DNA of 64,000 bases from Streptomyces fructofermentans (GTDB lineage Bacteria; Actinomycetota; Actinomycetes; Streptomycetales; Streptomycetaceae). Below the pieces are notes generated by a model. That model did not search any database, was not told the DNA's origin, and saw nothing but the letters and a program-made list of their open reading frames with translations. Positions 8,258 to 16,891 of this stretch are shown in pieces. The stretch spans positions 38,706-102,705 of the forward strand of contig NZ_BMWD01000002.1 of assembly GCF_014651055.1 (NCBI RefSeq), in the 5' to 3' direction. Each line of letters starts with the position of its first letter. The first letter of the stretch is position 1. The position numbers and the translations under genes are program-made.

Positions 8258-8947
8258 GTGGAGAAAGTACGACTTCTCGTCGTGGACGACGACCCGCCCA
8301 TCGCCGACCTGGTGGCGACGGTCGCCCGCTACGAGGGCTGGGAGGCGGTCACCGCCCATTCCGGCGAGGAGGCGCTGCACCGCGCCGCGGAGTTCCATCC
8401 GGACATCGTGGTGCTCGATCTGATGCTGCCGGGCCTGGACGGGTTCGCGGTGCTGGACCGGCTGAGGCGGTCGGGGACGATGGTGCCGGTGGTGTTCCTC
8501 ACCGCCCGGGACGGTGTCGCGGACCGGGTCGCGGGGCTCACCCGGGGCGGCGACGACTACCTGGTCAAGCCGTTCGCGGTGGAGGAGCTGATGGCCCGCT
8601 TGCGGACCGTGCTGCGCCGCAGCGCGGGGCCGGGGTTCCAGCGGTCGGTGCTGCGGGTCGCGGATCTGACGATGGACGAGGACACGCGTGAGGTGCGCCG
8701 CGCCGACCGCCCCCTGACGCTCACCCCGACCGAGTACGAGGTGCTCCGCTATCTGATGCGCAAGTCGCCGACCGTGCTGACCAAGGCCCAGATACTCGAC
8801 CATGTCTGGGAGTACGGCTTCGGGGGCCGCTCCAACGTGGTGGAGCTGGTGGTCAGCCGACTGCGGCGCAAGCTCGACGACACGGGCGAGCCCCTGATCC
8901 ACACCGTGCGGGGAGTCGGGTACGTGGTGCGGCGGGTCGCCGGGTGA
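8258..8947 (+). CDS. OmpR/PhoB-family response regulator
   Basis: 229 residues: a receiver domain (about 4-117) with acidic pocket VVDDD, phospho-acceptor Asp54 (VVLDLMLPGLDG), Thr in FLTARD and Lys in DDYLVKPF. A winged-helix DNA-binding domain follows (about 130-226) with LTPTEYEVLRYL and RSNVVELVVSRLRRKL. The GTG at 8258 gives a normal N-terminus. It overlaps the sensor kinase by four bases (GTGA). The divergent FMN/ferric-reductase pair is its most likely target. Confidence 0.9.
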   Translation: MEKVRLLVVDDDPPIADLVATVARYEGWEAVTAHSGEEALHRAAEFHPDIVVLDLMLPGLDGFAVLDRLRRSGTMVPVVFLTARDGVADRVAGLTRGGDDYLVKPFAVEELMARLRTVLRRSAGPGFQRSVLRVADLTMDEDTREVRRADRPLTLTPTEYEVLRYLMRKSPTVLTKAQILDHVWEYGFGGRSNVVELVVSRLRRKLDDTGEPLIHTVRGVGYVVRRVAG

Positions 8948-10404
8948 GCGGCGGCCTCCGCGCGGCCTACCGCAGACTGCGGCTGGGGACCCGGCTCGCC
9001 CTCGGCATGGGCGTCCTCTCGCTGGCCGTGTTCGCCGTCGTCGGCACGGCTCTGTCGACGTACATGCGCGACTACCTGGAACGCCAGCTCGACGACCAGA
9101 TGAAGCTCGTGCAGCTCACCCAGTCCAAGGACGCGCAGGCGCACGGCACGGTGGAACGGCGCCCCTACTACGGCTGGTACACGGCCGTGTACGAGGTCTC
9201 CGGCGGCAAGGCGTCGTTGCGCAGGCCCAGTGACGTGCCAGCCGACTCCGGTCAGCTCGCCGCCGTCGCCGTGGCGCAGGCGCGGGCCGGTTCGCGGGAG
9301 GTCCGGCACACCGCGCGCATCCGGGACGAGGGCGCGTACCGGCTGCGGGCCTGCGAGGTCGAGCCGGGAGTGGTGCTGGTGACCGCGGCTCCGCTGGAGG
9401 AGGTCGAGGACACGATGGACCAGCTCGCCACGGTCCAGGTCGTGGCGTTCGCCCTGGCGCTGGTGGGGCTCGTGGTCCTGGGGCGCGCGGTACTGCGGCG
9501 GGGCCTGAAGCCGCTGAGCGACATGGCGCGCACCGCCCGCGGCATCACCTCGCACGACTTCACGGACTCGGCACGGCTGCCGGTCCGGGCGGACCGCGGC
9601 AACGGGGGCCCGGAGGTCGAGGAGCTGCGGACCGCCTTCAACACCATGCTGGAGCACATCGACGACTCGCTGGCCGTCCGTACCCGGGCCGAGCAGCGGT
9701 TGCGCCGGTTCGTGGCGGACGCCTCGCACGAGCTGCGGACGCCTCTCATGTCCGTACGCGGATACGCGGACCTGTTCCAGTACGCGGCGGCCAACGAGCC
9801 CGGGGAGCGGGAGCGGCATCTGGCGCGGCTGCGTGCCGAGGCGGCCAGGATGGGGGTGCTCCTGGACGACCTGCTGCTGCTCGCGCGGCTGGACGCCGCC
9901 GAGGTGGAGGCGCCGCTGCGGCCGGAGGACACGGACCTGGCGGAGCTGGTGCGGCAGGCGGCGGACGCGTTCCGCGCGGGCCACCCGGAGCATCCGCTGT
10001 CCGTGGCGACGGCGCCCGGCCCGGTCCCGCTGCGCCTGGACGCCCTGCGCGTCAGGCAGGTCCTGGACAATCTGCTCACCAACGCGGCCGTGCACACCCC
10101 GGCCGGTACGGAGGTGTCGGTCGGGGTGTCCGTGGCGGCCGGCGAGGCCGTGGTGCGGGTGTGCGACACGGGTCCCGGCATAGCGGCCGAGGACCAGGTG
10201 CGGGTCTTCGACCGGTTCTACCGGGTGGACAAGGCCCGCAGCCGCGACCGGGGCGGCAGCGGCCTCGGGCTCGCCGTCGCCCTGTCACTGGTGCGGGCGC
10301 ACGGGGGCACCGTCGACCTGGCGAGCCGTCCGGGCTCGACGGTGTTCACCCTGCGGATTCCGCTGGTCCGTACGGGAGACGCCGTCCCGGCCGACAGCAG
10401 CTGA
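8944..10404 (+). CDS. Two-component sensor histidine kinase
   Basis: 486 residues: one membrane helix near 17-40, an extracytoplasmic sensor region of about 120 residues, a second helix near 160-182, HAMP, then HisKA with the phospho-acceptor His262 in DASHELRTPLMSVRGYADL. The HATPase_c domain follows with N (NLLTNAAVHT), G1 (CDTGPGI) and G2 (GGSGLGLAVAL) boxes. It has the full set of residues for an active EnvZ-class kinase and is translationally coupled to its response regulator. The stimulus is unknown; redox or metal state would fit the neighbouring reductase. Confidence 0.9.
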   Translation: MSGGLRAAYRRLRLGTRLALGMGVLSLAVFAVVGTALSTYMRDYLERQLDDQMKLVQLTQSKDAQAHGTVERRPYYGWYTAVYEVSGGKASLRRPSDVPADSGQLAAVAVAQARAGSREVRHTARIRDEGAYRLRACEVEPGVVLVTAAPLEEVEDTMDQLATVQVVAFALALVGLVVLGRAVLRRGLKPLSDMARTARGITSHDFTDSARLPVRADRGNGGPEVEELRTAFNTMLEHIDDSLAVRTRAEQRLRRFVADASHELRTPLMSVRGYADLFQYAAANEPGERERHLARLRAEAARMGVLLDDLLLLARLDAAEVEAPLRPEDTDLAELVRQAADAFRAGHPEHPLSVATAPGPVPLRLDALRVRQVLDNLLTNAAVHTPAGTEVSVGVSVAAGEAVVRVCDTGPGIAAEDQVRVFDRFYRVDKARSRDRGGSGLGLAVALSLVRAHGGTVDLASRPGSTVFTLRIPLVRTGDAVPADSS

Positions 10405-10471
10405 ACGGCCCGTCCGTCCGGCCCGTGCGGGGCCTGCGGCACCGTCCGGCCGCTGCGGGCAAGGCCCCGGG

Positions 10472-11326
10472 TCAGCCGGTCCGGTAGAGGGTGGTGAGCA
10501 GTTCGATGGCCTGCTGCACGGCGGGGTGGGGTTCGTCCCGCCACCAGGCGAGGCGCACCGCGATCGGCTCGGCGTCGCGGACCGGCCGGTAGACGATGCC
10601 GGGGCGCGGGTACTGGTGCGCGGTCGACTCGGCCGTCATTCCCACGCAGCGGCCCGTGGAGATCTCCGTGAGCCATTCGTCCACGTCCTGGGTGTCCCTG
10701 GTGGCCGGACGGGAGCCGGCGGGCCACAGGTCCGTCGTGGTGGTGCCGGTCCGCCGGTCCACCAGCAGCGTGCGCCCGCCGATGTCCGCGAGCCGTACGG
10801 ACCGGCGGCGGGCCAGGGGGTCGTCCGAGGCCATGGCGCACAGCCGCCGTTCCAGCCCCACGATGGCGGAGTCGAAACGGCTCTCGTCCAACGGCCGCCG
10901 GACGACGGCGAGTTCGCCGGCGCCCTCGGCGAGTCCCGCGGTCGCGGAGTTGACGCGGACGAGGTGCAGTTCCGTGCCGGGGTGCGCTTCGGCCCAGCCG
11001 CGCTGGAAGGCCAGGGTGTGCCGGCCGAGCGCGGACCAGGCGTAGCCGACGCGCAGCACCGCGTGCCCCGTGGTGGCCTCACGGACCAGTTCGGCCACCT
11101 CCGCGAGCACCCGCCGGGCGTGCGCCAGCACGCGCAGTCCCGCCGGGGTCGGCGCCACCTCGCGCGAGGTCCGCCGCAACAGCCGTGTCCCCAGGGCGCG
11201 TTCGAGGGAGGCCAGGGTGCGGGACACGGCCGCCTGGGAGACACCGAGCGCGATGGCGGCATCGGTGAAGGTGCCCTCGTCGACGATCGCGACCAGGCAG
11301 CGCAACTGCCGCAGTTCCACATCCAT
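10472..11326 (-). CDS. LysR-family transcriptional regulator
   Basis: 284 residues: an N-terminal winged helix (residues 1-60, with TFTDAAIALGVSQAAVSRTLASLE) and a periplasmic-binding-like effector domain. The start at 11326 (MDVELRQLRCL) fits the family; an upstream in-frame ATG adds 14 residues without LysR character. It is divergent from an EamA exporter with a 68-bp shared promoter region containing an ATGC/GCAT inverted repeat, the classic arrangement for a regulator of its neighbour. Confidence 0.88.
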   Translation of the reverse strand: MDVELRQLRCLVAIVDEGTFTDAAIALGVSQAAVSRTLASLERALGTRLLRRTSREVAPTPAGLRVLAHARRVLAEVAELVREATTGHAVLRVGYAWSALGRHTLAFQRGWAEAHPGTELHLVRVNSATAGLAEGAGELAVVRRPLDESRFDSAIVGLERRLCAMASDDPLARRRSVRLADIGGRTLLVDRRTGTTTTDLWPAGSRPATRDTQDVDEWLTEISTGRCVGMTAESTAHQYPRPGIVYRPVRDAEPIAVRLAWWRDEPHPAVQQAIELLTTLYRTG

Positions 11327-11353
11327 GACTCCAGCGTATGGGTGCGCCGGTGG

Positions 11354-11368
11354 ATGCATTTTGCGCAT
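11354..11368. promoter_or_regulatory. Candidate LysR binding site
   Basis: ATGC and GCAT arms separated by seven A/T-rich bases, centred between the divergent lysR-type and eamA-type genes. This is consistent with the loosely palindromic boxes of LysR proteins. Confidence 0.45.
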
Positions 11369-11394
11369 GGTGCGGCGCGGCCCAGCATCGGGCC

Positions 11395-12312
11395 ATGCCC
11401 GAAGCCCTCGCCCGTACCGCGGACGCCTCGCACCGGCCGCCCCCGGCCCCGTCCGGCCCGGGGCCGGCCCTCGTGCCGGCCCGCCCGTGGCCCGCCGCCG
11501 TGCTCACCATGACCGCGAGCAGCCTGTCCAACCAGACCGGCGCCGCGATCGGCGCCCTGGCCTTCCCGGTCCTGGGTCCCCCCGGGGTCGTCGCGGTGCG
11601 CCAGTACGTCGCCGCGCTCGTGCTGTGCGCGGTGGGCAGGCCGCGGCTGCGCGCCTTCACCGCCCGCCAGTGGTGGCCCGTCCTGCTGCTGGCGGTGGTG
11701 TTCGCGACGATGAACCTGTCCCTCTACACGGCGGTGGACCGTATCGGCCTCGGGCTGGCGGTGACCCTGGAGTTCCTCGGGCCGCTGGGCATCGCGCTGG
11801 CCGCCTCGCGGCGCGGCAAGGACGCGTGCTGCGCCCTGCTGGCGGCCGCCGGCGTGCTCACCCTGACCCGGCCCCAGCCCTCCGCCGACTTCGTCGGGAT
11901 GGGCCTCGGGCTGCTGGCCGCCGCGTGCTGGGCCGCGTACATCCTGCTGAACCGTACGGTCGGACGGCGGGTCCCCGGTGCGCAGGGGCCGGCGGCCGCC
12001 GCCCTGGTGTCGGCCCTGGTGTTCCTGCCGGTCGGCGTGGCCGTGGCGGTGCGTCACCCTCCGACGGCGGGGGCCGCGGGGTGTGCCGTCGCGGCGGGGG
12101 TGCTCTCGTCCGCGGTGCCGCTCCTCGCGGATCTGAGGACCCTGCGCAGGGTGTCCGCACCGGTGTTCGGGCTGTTCATGAGCGTCAATCCGGTGCTGGC
12201 CGGCCTGGTGGGCTGGATCGTCCTCGGTCAGGGACTGGGCTGGGCGGAGTGTGCCGGCATCGGCGCGATCGTCGCGGCCAACGCGATCGTGATCGGCGCG
12301 CCGGACCGGTAG
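11395..12312 (+). CDS. EamA/DMT-family exporter (RhtA-like)
   Basis: 305 residues with ten predicted membrane helices in two EamA repeats (about 40-160 and 175-300), the length of RhtA/YdcZ-type amino-acid or metabolite exporters. Conserved pieces include the Thr-Leu-Glu-Phe stretch in helix 4 (GLAVTLEFLGPLG) and the glycine-rich C-terminal helix with the P(V)LAGLVGWIVLGQ segment. The ATG at 11395 follows the divergent promoter; a longer frame would overlap the LysR operator. Its likely role is efflux of an amino acid or analogue sensed by the adjacent LysR protein. Confidence 0.85.
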   Translation: MPEALARTADASHRPPPAPSGPGPALVPARPWPAAVLTMTASSLSNQTGAAIGALAFPVLGPPGVVAVRQYVAALVLCAVGRPRLRAFTARQWWPVLLLAVVFATMNLSLYTAVDRIGLGLAVTLEFLGPLGIALAASRRGKDACCALLAAAGVLTLTRPQPSADFVGMGLGLLAAACWAAYILLNRTVGRRVPGAQGPAAAALVSALVFLPVGVAVAVRHPPTAGAAGCAVAAGVLSSAVPLLADLRTLRRVSAPVFGLFMSVNPVLAGLVGWIVLGQGLGWAECAGIGAIVAANAIVIGAPDR

Positions 12313-12317
12313 CCGCC

Positions 12318-12399
12318 GCGCCGAACGGCCGGGCCGGTGGTGCACCGGCCCGGCCGTTCGGCGCACCACCGGCCGGGTCCGCGGCGGACCCGGCCGGTG
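12318..12399. terminator. Tandem bidirectional terminators between convergent genes
   Basis: Two long hairpins lie back to back. Perfect 21-base arms occupy 12318-12338 and 12344-12364. A second hairpin of about 15 bp occupies 12367-12399. They fill the whole gap between the exporter and the convergent GH43 gene. Confidence 0.8.
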
Positions 12400-12403
12400 C
12401 GCT

Positions 12404-13846
12404 TCACTCGGCGTAGAACGTGGCGTCCGCCTTCGCCGCCGCCGTGTCGGCGGGCTGCGTGTACAGCAGGTAGTCGTAGTGCCGGACGAACCGGCCGGGG
12501 AAGTTGTACGACTCGAAGGAGACGCCGGCCGAGCTGTCGGCCAGGCCCGCCCGCCGGTGGAAGGTCGCGTCGTTCTTGAAGGTCGTGGTCCCGTCGTTCT
12601 TCTCCACCCACACCTCGTTGTTCCTGTGGCGCAGGTAGTACCCGGGGAAGTTGGCCGACTCCAGGGAGACGGTCCCGCTGCCGGCCAGTCCGGTCACCAC
12701 GCGGAACTGCGAGTCGGCCAGGTTCGTGACGTTCGCCTCCAGCCTGCCCCGGTACTCCCAGTGCCGGATGAACCGGTCGGGGAAGTTGTACGAGGAGAAG
12801 CGGACGGGGGTGGCGCCGTCGGCGACCGGGATGCCGAAGTTGGGGGTGCCGTCGGCGTTCCAGTACAGCTTCTGGAAGCGCGTGCGGCGGTTGGGGTCGT
12901 TGAGCGGATCGCCGCTGATGTCCTTGTAGTTGCGGTCGTGGTAGACGAGGACGTCGGACTTCCCGTCCTCGGACACCGTGAAGGTGTTGTGGCCCGGGCC
13001 GTACTGCCCGGTGGCGGCGTTGCTGGTGAACACCGGGTTGGGCGTCTTGGTCCAGGAGGAGGCGCTCATCAGGTTCGCCGAGGCCGAGGCGGTCAGCAGG
13101 CCGAGGCAGTAGTTGCTGTCGGTGGCGCTGGCCGAGAAGGTCATGAAGACCTTGCCGCCCCGCTGGATCACCGCGGGCCCCTCGTTGACCGTGTGGCCGA
13201 TCTTCTCCCAGGCGTTGGTGGGCCGGGAGATCATGACCGGACTGCCGCTGATCGTCCAGGGGTTGGACATCCTGGCCAGGTAGATGTTGGTGCCGTCGCC
13301 GACCGCCGGGTCGTTCTGCGCCCAGCTCAGAAAGCGGGTGCCGCCGACGGTGAAGGTGGTCGCGTCCAGGGAGAAGGTGTCCAGCGGCAGGGCGATCCGG
13401 CCCTTCTCGGTCCAGCTCCCGGTAAGCGGGTTGGCCGCGCTGCTCTCCAGGACGTAGGGCCGGATCTTCCAGATGTCGTTGGAGGCGCCTGCCGCGAAGT
13501 GGACGTACCACTTGCCGTCGATGAAGTGGATCTCCGGCGCCCAGATGTGGGCGCCCATCTCACCGCTGGAGTGCTTCGTCCAGATGGTCGTCTCGGACGC
13601 CGTGGACAGCCCCTGGAGGGTGGTGGCCCGGCGCATCACGATCCTGTCGTACGCGGGCACGGTGGCGGTGAAGTAGTAGTAGCCGTCGCTGTGTCTGAGG
13701 ATGTGCGGGTCGGCGCGCTGCGCGGCGACCGGGTTGGTGTAGGTGACGGCGGGCGAGGCGGGGGCCGCGGCCCCGGCGATGCCGGAGGTCAGGGCGGCCA
13801 GGGTGACGAGCAGGGCGGTGACGATCCGTGCGGCGGTGCGCTTCAC
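12404..13846 (-). CDS. Secreted GH43 arabinofuranosidase with AbfB (CBM42) domain
   Basis: 480 residues: Sec signal peptide (about 1-27, AGA cleavage region), a GH43 five-bladed propeller (about 33-330) beginning TYTNPVAAQRADPHIL (catalytic Asp in ADPHI), WAPEIHF, and NEGPAV with the catalytic acid Glu. A C-terminal arabinose-binding AbfB domain (about 345-478) has repeated YNFPDRFIRHW, NFPGYYLRH and YNFPGRFVRHY motifs. This layout matches exo-1,5-alpha-L-arabinofuranosidases of Streptomyces, which release arabinose from arabinan. The GTG start at 13846 has a GAGAGGA site; the longer open frame upstream lacks a signal peptide start. Co-oriented with a second GH43 gene 50 bases upstream. Confidence 0.88.
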   Translation of the reverse strand: MKRTAARIVTALLVTLAALTSGIAGAAAPASPAVTYTNPVAAQRADPHILRHSDGYYYFTATVPAYDRIVMRRATTLQGLSTASETTIWTKHSSGEMGAHIWAPEIHFIDGKWYVHFAAGASNDIWKIRPYVLESSAANPLTGSWTEKGRIALPLDTFSLDATTFTVGGTRFLSWAQNDPAVGDGTNIYLARMSNPWTISGSPVMISRPTNAWEKIGHTVNEGPAVIQRGGKVFMTFSASATDSNYCLGLLTASASANLMSASSWTKTPNPVFTSNAATGQYGPGHNTFTVSEDGKSDVLVYHDRNYKDISGDPLNDPNRRTRFQKLYWNADGTPNFGIPVADGATPVRFSSYNFPDRFIRHWEYRGRLEANVTNLADSQFRVVTGLAGSGTVSLESANFPGYYLRHRNNEVWVEKNDGTTTFKNDATFHRRAGLADSSAGVSFESYNFPGRFVRHYDYLLYTQPADTAAAKADATFYAE

Positions 13847-13896
13847 TGATGTCCTCTCGATCACGTCGGGTGTCGTTCTCGCGTCGCGCGCGGCGG

Positions 13897-15381
13897 TCAC
13901 GTCGTGGGCCTCAACTGCCATTGCTGGCAGGTGTTCCCGAGCCAGGTCCACTGGCGGACGTCGGTGCCGTCCGCGGTGCCGCAGCCGGCCACGTCCGCGA
14001 CCTTGCCGGTGGCCTGGTTGACGACGCGCACGTGGTCGCCGGTCGCGGTGTGCACGAGGCGGAACCTCTGGCAGTTGTTGTTCAGCCACGACCACTGGCG
14101 CAGGTCGGCGCCGTCCGCCGTGGAGCAGTCGGCGGTGTCCATCACCTTGCCGGTCGCCACGTTGACCAGCCTGCTGGTGTCGTCACCGAGGTCCTCGACG
14201 CGCCACTTCTGGTTGGCGCCGCCGGTGCAGGTCCACTGGAGGATGTCGGTGCCGTCCGCGGTGGCGCCGCCCGCGACGTCCAGGCACTTGCCGCTGTTGC
14301 GGTTCACGAGGGTGTACGCCGTCGGGGTCGCGGCCGTCTCCCCGGCGGGTCCCGGCAGGGTGGTGCCGAGTGCCACCGGAGTGCCCAGGTTCGGTGTGCC
14401 GTCCGCGTTCCAGGTGAACTTCTGGGCGCGCGTGGTCCGGCCGTTGCCGCAGCCTCCGGAGGCGCTGGTGTTGCCGTGGTAGACGATCCAGTTCTCGGTG
14501 CCGTCCGGTGAGGTGAAGAACCCGTTGTGGCCCGGTCCGTGGACGCCGGCCGCGTCGTCGCGCTGGAAGACGGGCGTCTGCGTCTTGGTCCAGGAGGAGG
14601 CCAGCAGCGGGTTGGCGCCGGTCAGTTCGAGCCGCCCCAGTTTGTAGTCCGCGGTCTGGCATGAGCTGGCGGAGTAGGTGAGGAAGGTCCTGCCGTTGCG
14701 GTACAGGGGTTCGGGGCCCTCGTTGACCGGGCGGCCCTGCGTCTCCCAGCTCAGGGTGGGGCTGGAGATGACGCTGAACGTCGAACCGGCCAGCGTGTAC
14801 GGGTTGCTGAGCGGGGCGATGACCAGGCTCTGCGTGCTGCCGTTCACGAAGCCGCTGCCGAGGAGGTAGAGGCTGTTGCCGTGTTTGAGCACGCTGGCGT
14901 CGATCAGCCAGCCGCCGGGGCTCAGATTGGCGCCCGTGAGCCGGCTCTTGAAGGTGTAGGGGCCCATGGGGTCGGTGCCCGCGCTCTCCAGCACGTAGGT
15001 GCGCTGGGAGTCGCAGCAGGCGACCCCGCTCTGCCCGGCCGAGTAGTACAGGTACCAGCGGCCGTCGAGGAAGTGCAGTTCCGGCGCCCAGAAGTTGGTG
15101 TCGCGGGTGGCGGTGGTGTCGCTCCAGACCTGGACGCTCGGGGCGGTGGACAGTCCCGCGAGCGTCGGCGACTTCCGCATGGTCAGCACGCCGGTGAAGG
15201 AGGTGGTGACCAGGTGGTAGTTGCCGTTGTGGTACTCGATCCAGGGGTCGGCGCCCTTCACCGACTTGACGGGGTTCGTGTACGGGCGGCCCTCCGCGGC
15301 GGCTGCCGGCTGCGCGAGCACCGGCACGAGCGTCACGAGCAGCGCTGCCACGAGAGTGAACCACTGACGGGTGCGGAACAC
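13897..15381 (-). CDS. Secreted GH43 enzyme with ricin-B (CBM13) domain
   Basis: 494 residues: signal peptide (about 1-30, ending AAAA), GH43 propeller (about 35-340) with the base Asp in GADPWIEY, WAPELHF and catalytic acid in NEGPEPL, then a CBM13 beta-trefoil (about 360-492). The trefoil has three QW-type repeats (LQWTCTGGANQKW, LRQWSWLNNNCQRF, VRQWTWLGNTCQQW) and Cys pairs. Family activity: arabinofuranosidase or exo-galactanase on plant arabinan/arabinogalactan. The GTG at 15381 is preferred because GGAAGGA lies just upstream; an ATG nine codons earlier has no ribosome site. Its promoter region carries a TTCGAGATATCGGA element shared with the ABC importer downstream of lacI. Confidence 0.86.
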   Translation of the reverse strand: MFRTRQWFTLVAALLVTLVPVLAQPAAAAEGRPYTNPVKSVKGADPWIEYHNGNYHLVTTSFTGVLTMRKSPTLAGLSTAPSVQVWSDTTATRDTNFWAPELHFLDGRWYLYYSAGQSGVACCDSQRTYVLESAGTDPMGPYTFKSRLTGANLSPGGWLIDASVLKHGNSLYLLGSGFVNGSTQSLVIAPLSNPYTLAGSTFSVISSPTLSWETQGRPVNEGPEPLYRNGRTFLTYSASSCQTADYKLGRLELTGANPLLASSWTKTQTPVFQRDDAAGVHGPGHNGFFTSPDGTENWIVYHGNTSASGGCGNGRTTRAQKFTWNADGTPNLGTPVALGTTLPGPAGETAATPTAYTLVNRNSGKCLDVAGGATADGTDILQWTCTGGANQKWRVEDLGDDTSRLVNVATGKVMDTADCSTADGADLRQWSWLNNNCQRFRLVHTATGDHVRVVNQATGKVADVAGCGTADGTDVRQWTWLGNTCQQWQLRPTT

Positions 15382-15409
15382 GGCAGGTCCTTCCGACGAA
15401 CGTGTCATA

Positions 15410-15424
15410 GTTCGAGATATCGGA
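15410..15424. promoter_or_regulatory. GTTCGAnATAtCGG regulatory element, copy 1
   Basis: GTTCGAGATATCGGA lies 30 bases upstream of the GH43-CBM13 start. Near-identical sequences occur before the ytfQ-type gene (20734) and at an orphan promoter-like region (22298). It is partly palindromic (TTCGA/TCGgA). Confidence 0.5.
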
Positions 15425-15828
15425 CAGCGTGCGTAACTTCGACCAGAAGATAGGTACGCATGAGGCGCGAGTCAACGCTTCCGACACGGTCGGTTCCGAT
15501 CGGCCTCCTGGGGCGCGAACGACTGACGGCCCCTGAACCTGCGCCCGTTGCCGCCGCCCGACACGTCGGACACCGTCCCGGGACCGGTCGGCGCCCCGCC
15601 CGTACCGCCGCACACCGGCGGGGCACGCGGCAGCAGGGCGACACGGGAAGCGCAACAAGCACCACAGGACGTCAGAACGGCAGGCGCGACGGCACGGCGG
15701 CGCGGGAAGGGCAACGAGCACCGCAGCGCGGCGAGCACGACCGGCACGGCAGCCGACGGACACGGCAACGCCACGGCACCGACCACGCGGCGCCCGGGGC
15801 AATCCCTCCCGGACACCGCGTCCGACAC
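15425..15828. other. 404-bp intergenic region without a recognisable gene
   Basis: Between the GH43-CBM13 promoter and the terminator of the ABC operon. Open frames here are GC-driven and their translations are Pro/Arg-rich without domain signals. No RNA gene was recognised. Confidence 0.5.
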
Positions 15829-15866
15829 GCGGGACGGGGTCGGCCGCGCGGCCGCGCCCGTCCCGC
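15829..15866 (-). terminator. Terminator of the furanose ABC importer operon
   Basis: Arms GCGGGACGGG (15829-15838) and CCCGTCCCGC (15857-15866), with an inner GGCCGCGCGGCC palindrome. It starts five bases after the yjfF-type stop codon. Confidence 0.75.
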
Positions 15867-15871
15867 CGGGG

Positions 15872-16891
15872 TCAGGTCCGGCGGCTCGTCATGGCGCGCT
15901 GGACCAGGATGAACACGCACAGCAGGACACCCGTGGCGATCTTCGTCCACCACGAACTGAGCGTTCCCTCGAACTGGATGATGCTCTTGATCAGGCCGAG
16001 GACCAGGACCCCGAACAGGGTGCCCAGCACATAGCCGGACCCGCCCGTGAGCAGGGTGCCGCCGATCACGACCGCAGCGATCGCGTCGAGTTCCATCCCC
16101 GTGGCGTGCAACGGGTCGCCGGACTGGATGTAGAGCGTGAACAGCAGCCCCGCGAGCGCCGAGCAGAACCCGCTCACCGTGTACACGGCGATCTTCGTGC
16201 CGCCCTGCGGAAGCCCCATCAGCAGGGCCGACTGCTCGTTGCCCCCGATGGCGTACACCCTCCGTCCGAAGCGCGTGAAGTGCAGCACGTAGATCGCGAC
16301 GGCCAGCACGACGAGCGCGACGACGGCGCCGATCGACAGGAACGCCCCGCCCAGGGACACCTGCGTCTGGGCCATGCTGCTCACGGACGCGTCGCCGATG
16401 GAGATCGACTCCTTGCTGATGACCAGGCACAGGCCCCGGAAGAGGAAGAGGCCGGCGAGCGTCACGATGAAGGGCTGGATCTCGAAGTTGTGGATCACGT
16501 ATCCCATCAGGAACCCGCCGAACGCGCCCACGGCCAGCGCCATGGGGATCACCACCACGATCGGCAGTCCCTGACGCTCCACCAGCCACGCCGTGAACAT
16601 GGTCGTGAAGCCGATGACGGAGCCGACCGACAGGTCGATGCCGCCGGACAGGATCACGAAGGTCGCGCCGACGGCGGCCACCAGGAGGTAGCCGTTGTCG
16701 ATGAACAGGTTCATGAAGACCTGCGGTTCGGCGAAGCCGTAGTTCTGGTAGCGGCTCAGACCGACCACGTACATCACGAGGAACAGTCCGGCGGTCACCA
16801 GGACGGGCAGCCGCCGGTCCCCCAGCAGCCGCGCGGTCCTGCCCGGCGTGCGTGCCTCGGGTGTCGTGGGGCTCTGGGTGGTCGTGCTCAT
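15872..16891 (-). CDS. yjfF: Sugar ABC transporter permease (YjfF-like)
   Basis: 339 residues, about nine to ten membrane helices, BPD_transp_2 (RbsC/AraH) family. Hallmarks: GATFVILSGGIDLSVGSVIG and the EAA-like loop FGRRVYAIGGNEQSALLMGL, plus AIAAVVIGGTLLTGG. It is the second of two different permeases, as in the E. coli galactofuranose importer YtfQRT-YjfF. The start ATG overlaps the stop of the first permease gene (TGATG). It should import L-arabinofuranose or a similar furanose released by the GH43 enzymes upstream. Confidence 0.86.
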   Translation of the reverse strand: MSTTTQSPTTPEARTPGRTARLLGDRRLPVLVTAGLFLVMYVVGLSRYQNYGFAEPQVFMNLFIDNGYLLVAAVGATFVILSGGIDLSVGSVIGFTTMFTAWLVERQGLPIVVVIPMALAVGAFGGFLMGYVIHNFEIQPFIVTLAGLFLFRGLCLVISKESISIGDASVSSMAQTQVSLGGAFLSIGAVVALVVLAVAIYVLHFTRFGRRVYAIGGNEQSALLMGLPQGGTKIAVYTVSGFCSALAGLLFTLYIQSGDPLHATGMELDAIAAVVIGGTLLTGGSGYVLGTLFGVLVLGLIKSIIQFEGTLSSWWTKIATGVLLCVFILVQRAMTSRRT

